Source: Pomphorhynchus laevis
Taxonomy: Eukaryota; Acanthocephala; Palaeacanthocephala; Echinorhynchida; Pomphorhynchidae
Reading direction: 5' to 3'
NCBI GenBank assembly: GCA_012934845.2
Contig: WNNJ02001487.1
Location: 62,001 to 126,000 of the forward strand
DNA: 64,000 bases
Below the pieces are notes generated by a model. It saw only the letters and a list, made by a program, of their open reading frames with translations, was not told where the DNA came from and did no database searches. The position numbers were made by a program, and so were the translations under genes. This document shows positions 1-12,500 of this stretch, one piece after another. The stretch's first letter is position 1. Every line of letters begins with the position of its first letter.

Positions 1-845
1 TCACAAATTCATATATTCATTTTCAAAATATGTTCATTATTGTGGCTTAGATCAAGAACATCACTAATATGACTATCCACATCTCGGTGCTAATGTCGAT
101 TTTATCAAATCCATGCAAAGGATTCAAAAAACATATCGATGACAAAGGCAAGGATCCATAAGATCCAATAGTATTGTCAATATTTCAAAAAAGAGCTGCC
201 TGAAATACAAGTGGAAATTCCCTTCATTCGTGATAAAACTAGGTCTTCAAATATTCTTCTCCGTGATATTCGTCTCGTCAGAAATTCTCTAGATTTTAGT
301 TCTTGTAAATCTCTTATCTCCTCCCTTCTTTTCCCACGTATTGATTACTATCTTAGCCTTCTCGTCTTCTCTTCAAAGTCATCCCTCAAACCTCTTCAAC
401 GCCTCATTAACACTGCGGTGCGCATCCTTTTTCGACTTCGTAAATTTGATCATATATCTTCCTATTTATCAAAACTTGGATGGCTAAGTATTGAACATCG
501 CGTTCGTTTTTGTCTGCTTTGCTTGACTTATCGCCTTCTCCATTGTAATTCTCCTTCTTATCTTTATCTGATAACTCTAAGTGAATCTCGCTATCTTTCT
601 ACTTACCTACGTTTCTGTGATTCTCTTCTGCTACACGTACCTTTTCACTCAACCAATTTCGGCCGTCGATCCCTACATATCGCTGCTCCTCTCCTTCGGA
701 ATTCCTTACATAATCATCTGCGATCATCATCCTCCCTCCGATTTTTCAAAAAGCAGCTAAAATCGATGCTACTAAACGATTAACTTTATCTGTTTCGCTT
801 TTGTGGGCTTGTAAGCACACAGTCTGTGTGCATTTGCCACATTAA
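1..845 (+). mobile_element. 3' part of a CR1/Jockey-type LINE, 5'-truncated
   Basis: The reading frame at 211-783 (190 residues) matches the region after the reverse transcriptase core of CR1/Jockey-clade LINEs. It has an LLFPRIDYYLSLL-like segment, then LQRLINTAVRIL, DHISSYLSKLGWLSIEHR, and near the end FGRRSLHIAAPLLRNSL followed by RFFKKQLKSMLL, which is the usual C-terminus of these proteins. No endonuclease or catalytic RT motifs lie upstream, so the copy is 5'-truncated or runs off the window. The stop is followed by about 60 bp of 3' UTR and a short A-run near 844, consistent with a LINE tail. Bases 1-210 may be more of the element but show no clear frame. Confidence 0.8.
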
Positions 846-3538
846 AAAAAACTTTCAAACTAAGTGGAAACACTCACTTTTGACATGTCATTCATTCATT
901 CCATTATAGAATGAGTTTTACCGCTCATTTTTAAAAAGTGTTTTTAATGAGTTTTATCACTTATCATAAAACATTTGTGAAATAGTAAACATGGATCTAA
1001 ATCACATACCTGTGGTCAACACCATATGGAAATCGAAGAAATATCGTTGCGTGCACTTCGTAGAAACGATTGTCATACGCAATGCCGACAAAGGAGATAT
1101 GGTGATCATTTATTGGAAAGAATACCATACGAATTAGGATCAACATCAACTATTTAGTTGATCATATATGGAAATATCATCGGATATTATGTAGACATTA
1201 CATAAGGATGTCAATAAGATAATACTTGAGCAATATCTTGACACTACGGTCAGTTGCAGCATTTTGACGAAGACTCGGAAACTAAGCAGACAATATCTTT
1301 TGTCTAAATTAGACAAGAAAACAACTCGTTGTAATGCACGATTAATAATATTAAATAAAGCATCACATAAAAGAGGTTCAATAGTCATCACGCTAGATGT
1401 ATAGTCACTGTACATCTCAATAAGTAAAGATTTGGGTGTAAACGGAGTATTCGAATTTGAAGGAAGGACGTATAAGCAAACGGGAGCCATTATCATGAGG
1501 AGCGCTATTGCAACCACATGCCGGTATATATGCTGGAAGCGTCTAGGATAGCTTATTCTCTAAACAAGAGTATTTACCAACAATTTGGATGCGTTATACA
1601 TACTACATTTTCGTCGTTTGGAATCATACCAGAATAGAATTTAAAGTACTTCTGCAAATTTGAAAATAATAATTTCACTCTCTCCACTAATTAAATAAAA
1701 ATTAAATTATTATATTTAATTAGTGGATATAGTGAAATTATTATTAAAAGTCAAATTTTCGATAGTTAATTGCTATCATTCTCAGGACAAAATTTTAATT
1801 ACTATGGTGAACTAAAATTTACTGGGGTTGAACAAACGATTGAAAAAATAACGTTTATTGACATTGACATGTGCATGGATGATAAAAATAAATAGCATAC
1901 TAGAATGCACAGAATGCTTGAAGCCACACGACCTATTATTTTCCATGAAAGTAGTTATTATGCACCGTAAATAAAACTCTGGAATGAATTTATGAGCAAA
2001 GAAAATTAGCTTAAACAACAAAGAAAATGATAAAAATGTGGATATAATGTCTTCAGGAATTTCTAAACAGAGAGTATGCAGCCAAATTAATCAAAAGGCA
2101 ACTATGGAAAGTAAGGAATATGAGACGTCAAGGTGTACTAAATTCAAAGAAGTCATGTTACAATAAATATAGAAACATTCGGTGAAATCACATTCAATAC
2201 GGTCAAACTGAATTTACAGAAGAACATATTATGGTAATCACCAACTTCCGCCTTATTTTACATCATTTATTAAATGCCAACTATAGTTTTTCGGGGTGTA
2301 ACGTAACTAATTGACGTTACATGTAATCATTAACATGTTACATGATTAATCATGCAATCGTGTTACACGTTATCATGTAACAATAATATAGAATGATAAT
2401 AATTATTGTGGTAACAATAATATGGAATGTAGAGTATGTCATTGATCAATTTTTGCCTGATTTTGAATCACTTATTAAAGGCTAATCATCGTTTTCATGG
2501 TGTTATGTCAATACAGAGCATAATCTCACCTGAATACGAGTGTCTAAATATGCAGTTGTGGTAAAGCATGTGGAAAACAGGGGATGTATGCTTTTACTAA
2601 ATAGTTGTGTATTTCGTATTTCGTCTTGTTGGGCTTTCGTCGAAAAATAAAATAAAATTTTCAACTTAAAAATATATTTAGTATACGATAGTTAAATAAT
2701 CGTAATTCCGGGAAAATGGTAATAAATAGCAATTTGATGATTTTTGCATACTAATTTGTTTCATTGGATTCCTCTATGTGTTCCATAAAGTAGCACAGCA
2801 GCAGAGGAACCGAACACATTTCCATACGAACTTTAATAGCGAAAATGAATTACTTCATATAGATTCGCCTCATGGAACTTCAATTCAATATCTACTACCT
2901 TTGATGAAATTCGGTTATAAGGATCAATTCTTTCCATAATTTGTTAGTTTTGACTTCAACGGCTTCAGCAATTAAAAGTAAGGAATAAATAATAAGACTT
3001 GTGACTTTATAGACTTTTTAAGACTTTTAAGACTTAGACTTTATGCCTTCAGCTTTGTTCGAACTGTAAAATTTCTCAAATTGTAAATAATTACATGTAA
3101 ATAATTTCTGACTTGATCGCTTGGCTATTAAAACTTTAAGACTGGATTGCTTGGCTTATTACATGTAACTAATTCATAGTAGCTTTAAGACTGAATCGCT
3201 TGGCTATTAAAATATTTGTTGTGATAAGAACGCTAAACGATTTTACATAGATGACGGAATCTTGTGCCATAATTGATAAAGGCAATTGTTAAATAAAACT
3301 GCATTTGAAAATTTACCTTCAGTCCACGTATGATAAGGTAAATAACAGCGTTTTTCTAATAATATTAGAACGATATTATAAAATGATGGTGGTCTGTTTA
3401 AAACTGTAATATTTATATTCAAAATTGTATTCCTGGAATTCGATATTTAGATTGCTCGATTCAAAATTCCTTTATTACGTAACAGTAATCTTCGTTTTTT
3501 ATTATATTGATTTGCTAACTTTTTAACTGTCAATGTAG
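846..3538. other. AT-rich intergenic stretch upstream of the valyl-tRNA synthetase gene
   Basis: No supportable gene was seen. Open frames at 1146-1517 and 1812-2021 (minus) have no recognisable motif and a composition like random AT-rich DNA. Around 2300-2400 there are short palindromic blocks built on ATGTTACATG. Around 3000-3215 a short unit resembling 'gactgaatcgcttggctatta' is repeated two to three times. The promoter of the downstream gene must lie here, but no element could be assigned. Confidence 0.5.
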
Positions 3539-3581
3539 ATGGCTGACGCCGGTACCGGGGACATGCAAATATTAAATGATT
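3539..3581 (+). CDS. VARS: VARS exon 1 (start codon)
   Basis: Begins [14 protein letters not shown] and ends in phase 1 before GTAAGT. The ATG is immediately preceded by a good acceptor (pyrimidine-rich tract, ctaac, then tgtag), so the 5' UTR either has an upstream exon or is supplied by spliced-leader trans-splicing. Confidence 0.8.
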
Positions 3582-6500
3582 GTAAGTATGCTTGATGTTT
3601 TATTTAACTTGGTTTTTATCCGTTTAGCAGTAAAAATTGTTATTTAACTTTGACTTAACAAATAATTCTAGCTAGCGGATATGTGATTTGATTTATCACA
3701 TCATGTACGGATATGTGATTTGATTTTGACCATTTTATTATACAATTTAATTTTTTATTAAGTCATTCAAATATACGTAATTACATACAGCAAAATCACT
3801 ATTTGTCCAATATCAAAGATAACTTTGATATTAAAAACAAATGTTTGACATTTGTTTGCTAAATGCTCAACATTTAGCTTCATTTTGCTCTTTTTAAGAT
3901 CTGTAAATCTAAATTTTAAAAATCCGTAACCAAATTTTTTAAATTGTTTTTAAAAGCATTTGTGTATTTCGAAGCTGACAAGAAGATCAAAACAGCCAGG
4001 CAGATAGATAAAGAATTGAAAAAGAAAGCTAAACTTGAAAGATTCCACGCTAAGTCGCAAAATAAAAATAACAGTATCGGCGTTAAGGTTAGATTGATTT
4101 TTTAATTTTCGATATACAACGGCCTCTTTTTAATAGAAAGATACAACGAAAGACCGTTTAAAAGTTATAACTTACACGGGTAGCACTGATCCGGGAATGA
4201 AAAAAGGTATACTATAAAGTTAGTGAATCAAATGTGTTCATTAATTCAAGACAAATAGATCTAACGGAATTTCCAGACTCATATAGTCCCAAATTTGTTG
4301 AAGCTTGCTGGTATGCTTGGTGGCAAAAGCAAGGTTACTTCCGTCCGGAGTATTGCCCAGTAAGTAATGACGGTCTCTATGTTAGATTTCGGATTTTAAT
4401 TTCGTTTTTGTTATAAATTTTATTTGTTAAAAATATAAAATAAATAATTTTAAGAGAAATAATAATTAAAATTTATTTTATAATAAATATACTAATTAAA
4501 GATGGAATATTAATAATTGCACTAATATCTAATTAAATCATAATTGAAATATTTAAATGAATTTTTATATTTTTATTCTGATTGCGTATAATGGCTGCAC
4601 ATTTATGGTCTGTACAAATAAGTAACTTATCACGAAGAAATTACTGTTATCATGTAATATACTATCGTCACAATTTGTTTTGATTAATAATCTCGATAGA
4701 TCATCATGTTAATTGCTAATATTAGATCATCTTTGAACATTTGATTGATGAACTTTGTCGTATGGATGCATAGGTTTATAACAACTTAACGTTTATAAAT
4801 CTGCCTGAACCATGTGTTCAATATTTTGAATGAATATGTCTTGCTCTGTTAATGAATTTAAAGAGTGAATATTCCTTGCCGTTCAGGTAAATTTTCTAGT
4901 TTGAACTATCACAAATTATCATTAAATTATGAAATAATATTAATATTTTAATTGATTTACTTATTAAATGATTATACTTTTATTCGTTAATAATTAAATC
5001 CTTGTACTTATTAATATTCTCACATGTACAATGCTACAATGTAATGTTTAAAATAAAACTTTGCTCGTTTAACTAAACAACCTTTATTTTATCTTCACTT
5101 ATGCAAAAGGAAATCTAACTGCTTCTTATCAAAAAAAATATACTTTATATAGACTTTTGTAATCAAAACGATACCTTTTTACAGTTAAATAGAGTGCTGG
5201 CAACCAAATGTATACTTACAATTGAGCATATATGTATTGCTATGACTGAAAACTCTGCAATTGCAGTAAACCTTTCACCAATTCGCGGTTCACCGTTTGA
5301 GCCCTGCATACTTGCAGAATTTGCTCTCAATGTTTTTTTTTATAATTTGGCAATTTAGTGAATTTGTTAGGCTATTGTTTAGCAGAAAAGCGCAAACATT
5401 CACCCTAACAGGTCAATAATTTTAAATATAAAATAAAAAGTTACAAGAAAGATTATACAGTGTTACTGGTAAATGTCTTTGAAATAACAATGAAGGTCAA
5501 TATAAAATAATAAAAATTAGAAAATTAGATACAAAATATAATATCATAAATTTGCGTTTTTAAGAAACTGCATTAATTAATCGCGGATTTTCAGGATTCA
5601 CGTTAGAGTATGGATCGTAAGATTTACGATTAGCAAGGGCTGCTGTACATATAGTTTAAGAAACCATAAAGTTAAAAAAGTTATGTCGCTCATTTTTCTA
5701 GAAGCTCAAAGATATTTATATTTTAACGACTTGCGCGATGAAATATATAATTATAGATTCAGTAACTCAATCAATTTCAATAAATATTAAATTTCAAAGA
5801 TTAATTGTCGCCGCTGATGGTTTTCACGATAAGAGTATTATGAACAGAATTAATAATAAAGCGAGAATGTGATGGAAAGAATGTATGTACTGAGTCTATG
5901 TAATGACAGTTTACATATAATAAAGTGGTCTAGTATGACTGCTTACACAAACCATACCAGATGTAAGGCTGGTCACCGGTGGAGGAGCGTGCGCTTATCA
6001 AATTCCGTTTAGAGGTTTACTGAGGATTAAGTACTGTCAAAGTTGTGTAACTACAGGGCCACACTGATGAAACCATCTTGTAGTGATGAGTAGACTACGG
6101 TCGAAACACCCCATTGGGGGCTAGGCGCATTTGGGGGTAAGCTTTTCGACGAAGGTTGTAAAAAGCATGCAGGTTTATACTTTCCTGTTCGTGTTAATTA
6201 AAAAAGTTGTATTGAAATTCTTTCTTAGAATAAAAATATAAAATTTATGATAATAAATTAAATAATAAAAAAATAATATAAATAACAAAAAAATTAAATA
6301 GCAATGCCAGTTACGTGCATTCGTTTCTTCTTTATGTTGATTTAATTCTGACGATTGCTGATATGAATAAATAAATCAAAATTGATTTTATCAAAAATAA
6401 AAATATAATTTATTAAAAGTCTGGTAAATTAAAAGTCACAAACTAATCTAGAAATGTGTTTATCGATAAGAAAATTGTTATTTAATATATTTGTATCATT

Positions 6501-9500
6501 AATAAATTTAATTATGTTGGATGTTCTCAACATAGTTAATAGTAAAACGAGAATGTGATGAACAGAAGTATTATTTCGTATCAATGTTTTTAATTGAGTT
6601 TTCCAAACTAATATAATAAAGTTTTCCTAACTAATATAATGTTGATATTTGCGTTATTCATAAAAGCATTGGATCAGTATGCATTTATCTAAAGAAAAGC
6701 TTGTATTCCTAAAATGGAAATCATCTATTACTTTTATAGTTATTTCTATTTTGTGCAGGAGGCCAATACTGAGATGCTTCCAGAAGTTTAATGTGGACGT
6801 TGGATTGTTCTCAAAACTTGCCTTTGTTATTGCGAGTCTTTTGTTTAAACTTGTTGAAAACAAATGTATTGTTTGATAATTTAAACTAAGATAGCTCTTT
6901 TGCAGAGTCGTGCTTGCGTATGATTAAATTTCTGACTGTATTTAAAAATTATTACTTTTTAATTATTAAATAATATTTTTATAATAATATTTGTATAACT
7001 TTTGCTATGAGCATTTAAATAGGATAAAATTTAAATGTGTTTATTAAATACCAATGATTCCAATGTGTGTAAAATTTCAGCTTACCTAATCTCTAAATAA
7101 CAGAGTTGTGAATTGTGCACCTTTTTCTTATAAAAAGTAGCTTATCCTGAAAAAATATATTTTGACATCCGTTTTTATATCATCATTAATTTTTTGTCTT
7201 CATTCTATGAATACATTCTTAAAGACAACTCTAAATTTTATTATTTTCTATTTAAAATCAATTAAAATATTATTGTAAAGCACAATCTTTATTAATTTAT
7301 TAATTAAGATAACCAAATTATTAATCGAGGGTCAAATTTGTGTTCAAACCTTTTAGATGTTGATCGTTTTCTATTTGCTGATTCCCACCTTATTGTTAAT
7401 TACAATGTTATCAGAATGTGATAAAAATGTGAACTACATTACAACCTGATCATACATTAGATTTTTAATTTTATTCAATAAATTTTAAATTTTTTAATTT
7501 AACAAATGAAATTTTACTACTTTAAAAAGGAATGATCACTAGATTTATGAGTTTTATAGCAAATCTTCTTTTTAAGCAAATGACTGCAATTAAAAAAACT
7601 TAATTTTTTATAACTTAGTGACTAACTCTTAATTTTATAAACATCATATTATTGATATAATTTAAATTATTTATAATAATTTCAAGATAGCACTTTAAGA
7701 TATAAGCAAATTTTTTTGTTGAGGATAGTTTACAAATATAATGTTAAATTCAAATATTCCTCTGATTTTGAAATGCATTTGAAATTATAAATAAATTTTT
7801 CCTAATTTTTATTTATCAAGATGAATTTTATTGTATTTAGGAATTTAACATTAAGCCTGCTTATGTAATTATTTTGCCTCCACCCAATGTGACTGGAACT
7901 CTTCATCTTGGTCACGCATTGACGTGCACTTTGCAGGACAGTTTAGCGCGGTTTCATCGGATGAAGGGTCAACCTGTTCTTTGGCTACCGGGGTGTGATC
8001 ATGCTGGAATTGCAACACAAGTTGTTGTAGAAAAGCGACTTTGGAGAGACCATCAGAAAACTAGATTCGATTTTGGCCGGCAGGATTTTATTGAGAAGGT
8101 TTGGGAATGGAAACGATTGTAAGTAATTTGAAGTTTGAACTTTATTTTGATTTGCATTTGAAGATGTATATTGTAGACGTTCTATTAAAGCCACGTTATA
8201 AATAGTGTAGAATTGCTATAGCGATCATAATTTTAGCTGTTGAATCACATCTAAATTTGTTGTTTAAAGTGTTGTAATTACAATTTTAAGGATTTTATTT
8301 TGTCGCAGTCATGATTTGTTTACTGATTAAGCGTTCAATAATTACATTTCATTTACATTTAATTAGGTCCAATTTTCTATTCTCATTAAAGCGTACTCAA
8401 GATTTTGAATGTATCTTTCACTATATGGACTTTGTTTTTTTTACTTTGTATGTTTGCTTATATACGAGGTATTTCTGAAATGCTGCCTGATTTAACATTC
8501 CATTATGATTTGTTTATTAATTACCTCAATTATATAATTTATTTAATTTTAAAACAATTGATATGATTACATCGAAATTATTTTGTTCAATTAGCTATGC
8601 AAAAGTTTGTAGCTAACTGCTATTTTTATATTGATCTAATATTATCATTTAATATAATTTTGCATATTTAAACTAAATTGTAAAATATAAGTGTTATATA
8701 AATACAAATATTTAAAATATCATTATAAATATGTACCAATATAAGCATTATATTAATTAAAGAATTATTGGATTGGGATCAAAATAAAGAAGGAAAATTT
8801 TATTTGATTTTTCGCTAACCTGTGTTAACGTCTTCTAAAATTACGGTAATTTTCTGATTTCGTTAAAATTGAGGTAATTTTCTGAAGATACTAACAGAGG
8901 TTAGCGAAATATCAAATAAAAATTTCCTCTTTTCTTTGATCCAGCTCTAATAATTCTTTATCAATAATAGACCATTATAAATCATGGAATAGTTTATATT
9001 ATCTATGGAACGACTATTGGTCTGAGGCATTGATGGACGAGTTAACAACCAGGTTATAAATATATGTTTCACATAAAACTTACATTTGTTCACATAAACT
9101 TCAATTAATTCAAATTTATCATATATTAATATTTATTTGACGATTGCTAGATATTGGGCGATAAATTTATTTGTATAATAAATCAAAGGAAATAAGAAAT
9201 TATTTTTTATATTTCGCTAACTTCTGTTAGCATCTCCAGAAAATTACAATCTTTCTCTAAGCTTCTCGATAACTGCAGACCAGGGACCCATAGCACTGTC
9301 GAATGATTTTAAATAGTTGATAAAGATTTAATATTGATAAAGAATTATTGGAGCTGGATCAATGAAAGGTAGAAATTTTATTTGATATTTCGCTAACCTC
9401 TGTTAGTACCTTCAGAAAATTACATAATTTTTTGAAAATTACAAGATCGTAATTATTACATGAAGGCGATGAAACAGGAATGTTTATTTGATTACAAGAT

Positions 9501-12500
9501 TATTGTGTTTAAGAGCTTAAACACTCAACCCTGAAGATGACGTGCCGTAGTGCCGTCGAAATATTGGTTTTTTGTAGTCAAATAAATATTCCTGTTATCT
9601 CGCCTTCATGTAATAATTCGGATTGGAAACAAATTTTCCCTAAGATCGTAATTTTCAGAGATTAAAATATTATCTGAAAATTACAAAATTGTAATTTTCT
9701 GAAGATACTAACAGAGGTTAGCGAAATATCAAATAAAATTTTCCCGCTTTATTTTAATCCAGCTCTAATAATTCTTTATCAATAATGGATCATTATCAAC
9801 TATTTAAAATTATATTAATTTGTTAACGTCTGCCAATTTAATTGTTGAGCATCAAGATCTGAAAAAAATTATAATTGCATTTATTATTGCCAATTTTGCT
9901 ATATGATATAATTTTAAATTAAAAGGTTTTTTTGCATTTTTCTTATTTTATAATATTCAATTACTGACCACCAACATAGTTTTTCTTTTATTTATAGAAA
10001 TGGTGATCGAATTTATGAGCAGATCAAATTAATGGGATCATCTTGTGATTGGAATCGTTCAGTGTTTACTATGGACGAAGTGAATAATTGCTTCTTTTAT
10101 ATTTCCAATTTATTTTATTTTAGCTACATAGTAAAGCAGTAGAGGAAGTATTTATTCGACTTTTTGAAAGTAAACAAATATATAGATCATCACGAATCGT
10201 CAACTGGTCAGTTAGCCTTCAATCTGTCATTTCAGACATCGAGGTATACTTTAATTGATACTTGTTTGATGATAAACAACTATATTAATTTAATAAATAA
10301 TTTTAAAATTAAAATGTTTTTCTATTTATCGTAATTTTGCTAAAGGGCATTAAACCTGATCTCACAGCAATTCCAAGACTCTTGTATAAAATTATAAATA
10401 AAATTATGTTATTCTTTGTAATGAAAATTTGTAACAAATTTATTATACAAATCCTGAATTATGGGACAATCACTTTTGAACGATAATTTTTAGAAACTAA
10501 ATGGTGACCCGACTTTAAAGAGACAAGCTCAATGTAATGGTTTTATTAGGATACTTAGTGGAGAAGGGAAAATTAAGTGATTCATTGCTAAATAGGTTCA
10601 CAAATGATCTTTTATTGAAGGCTATACAGTTATCATCTGATGTACTCTTAGATACAGAATTTGGGAAACAATTTGGCTTTGAGGATTGTGACACCTTGCT
10701 TAGATTATGTACCACAAACATAATTTTTTGAAAATGAAATAGGGGAACAAGTTGACGGTTTATCAATGGGTAATCATCTTGCTCCAATGCTTGCAGAGTT
10801 GCAGGTGAGTAAATGGGAATCAACATATTTAATTGATTTAGATGGAATACATACCTTGTTTAGGTACGTTGATGATACATTCATTCTTTTGATGAAATCA
10901 TTATACCCAGATTGCATCTTGGACAGGCTAAATAATGCAGATAAAAATATTCTATGGACTTTAACAAAAAAATTGTCTGTTATCGTTCCTTGATTAAACA
11001 AGGAACATAGTAGAAATTTATGCTTTTCAAAAGATAAACAAGTATCTCAATATTGTAGATTGGAGAAGTAGCATTCCTAAAAAATTGTAGATTTCTATAA
11101 TAAATGCCAACCACATTCTTTGGCTGATTTTTCACTTTTATTGAAGCGAAGGCAATTAGTTCTAGTAGTTTCCCTTTATCGGAAAAGGGAAAGATGGTAT
11201 AATCCGTAGAAATCTGTTAAGTAGTTGATATCCTCTTCGGCTATTAAAAAGTTTCATTTCACAAACGTTATCAAAACGTATTAGTCAACATATAATATGA
11301 TATTTTATAATATATAATATATATTTTATATATAAAATATATATTATATATTTAGAAAATATATAATTAATAATATAAGTATATAATTTCAAAAATGTAA
11401 TTTTAAAATATATTATTAGTTTTTCGGTCATAAATGTCTGGAGGGATATTTATAAAGGGTACTAATATCGTAAATATCTGAAAAGATCATTGGGAAAGCT
11501 CATTGGTAATTATAAATTAATGGTTATTAAAAACAATAACCATTTTTGTACCAGTAATTATAGCCGGACTTGAAAATATAATAATTATCATTTTAATTGA
11601 TGCAAATTTGTCAATTAGCAGCTATAATTTTGCCGTCATCAATATATATAGTATACCTATATAAAATATGAAAAATGTTCTGGAATGGCAGAAATAACAT
11701 GGTTCTTTATAATATAAAAATTCGCAAACTTAAAAATATATTTAAACGCAATCACATTACAATAAAGGTGACATTGTATATCAAATACCTTGTGATTATT
11801 GTGATAGGGTGTATGAAGGTCAATCGGGGCAGGGGTTATAAAACGTATTAGTTAACATAAATATTCTGTAAAAAAGGAATTGGATCAGGGGCTGCTATAG
11901 ATAATTTCTTAAACAATGATCTGCAAATAGGGATCGATAAAAGTAAAATGATTTTGGAGGAGAAACTGATTAAAAAAGTTAAAATTGTTTTGTATAATTT
12001 TATTTTGATGATAGCAGTTAGCTATTGAACATTCGATTTCAATAAAAAACTTGATCACTCTCGCCTTTAATCAGTTAATGTTATAAAATACAAATAGGTG
12101 ATAATATATTAATAGGTGATAATAGATCATCATGATATAATAGATTAATAGGTGATAGTTTATTAACTTGTGATAATAGTAGATGATCACTTCCTGCTTT
12201 TTAAATCAATGATTTTAAGCTAGTATTGTATTACTTTATATAAGATCTATCTATTACTTTAGATAACATTGATTATCTTTTATGAATTTATTTAAATCCA
12301 CTATTGTATTGAGTAATACAGTTAAGAATTGTCTACCAATGGTTTCACCCATTTATTATATCTCTTATTGTTAATAAATCGTAATAATATCCATATTTAT
12401 TTAAAGAGATCATTCTTGTAATTTGATATTACAATATTTTCTTAATTTGCACTGACAATTAGCTTCTATTTCTTTGATATTTTTTAATCAATTAGATTGA

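Noticed and set aside
1146-2021. Minus-strand open frames of 123 and 69 residues upstream of VARS
   Set aside because: No domain, no splice support and low-information composition.
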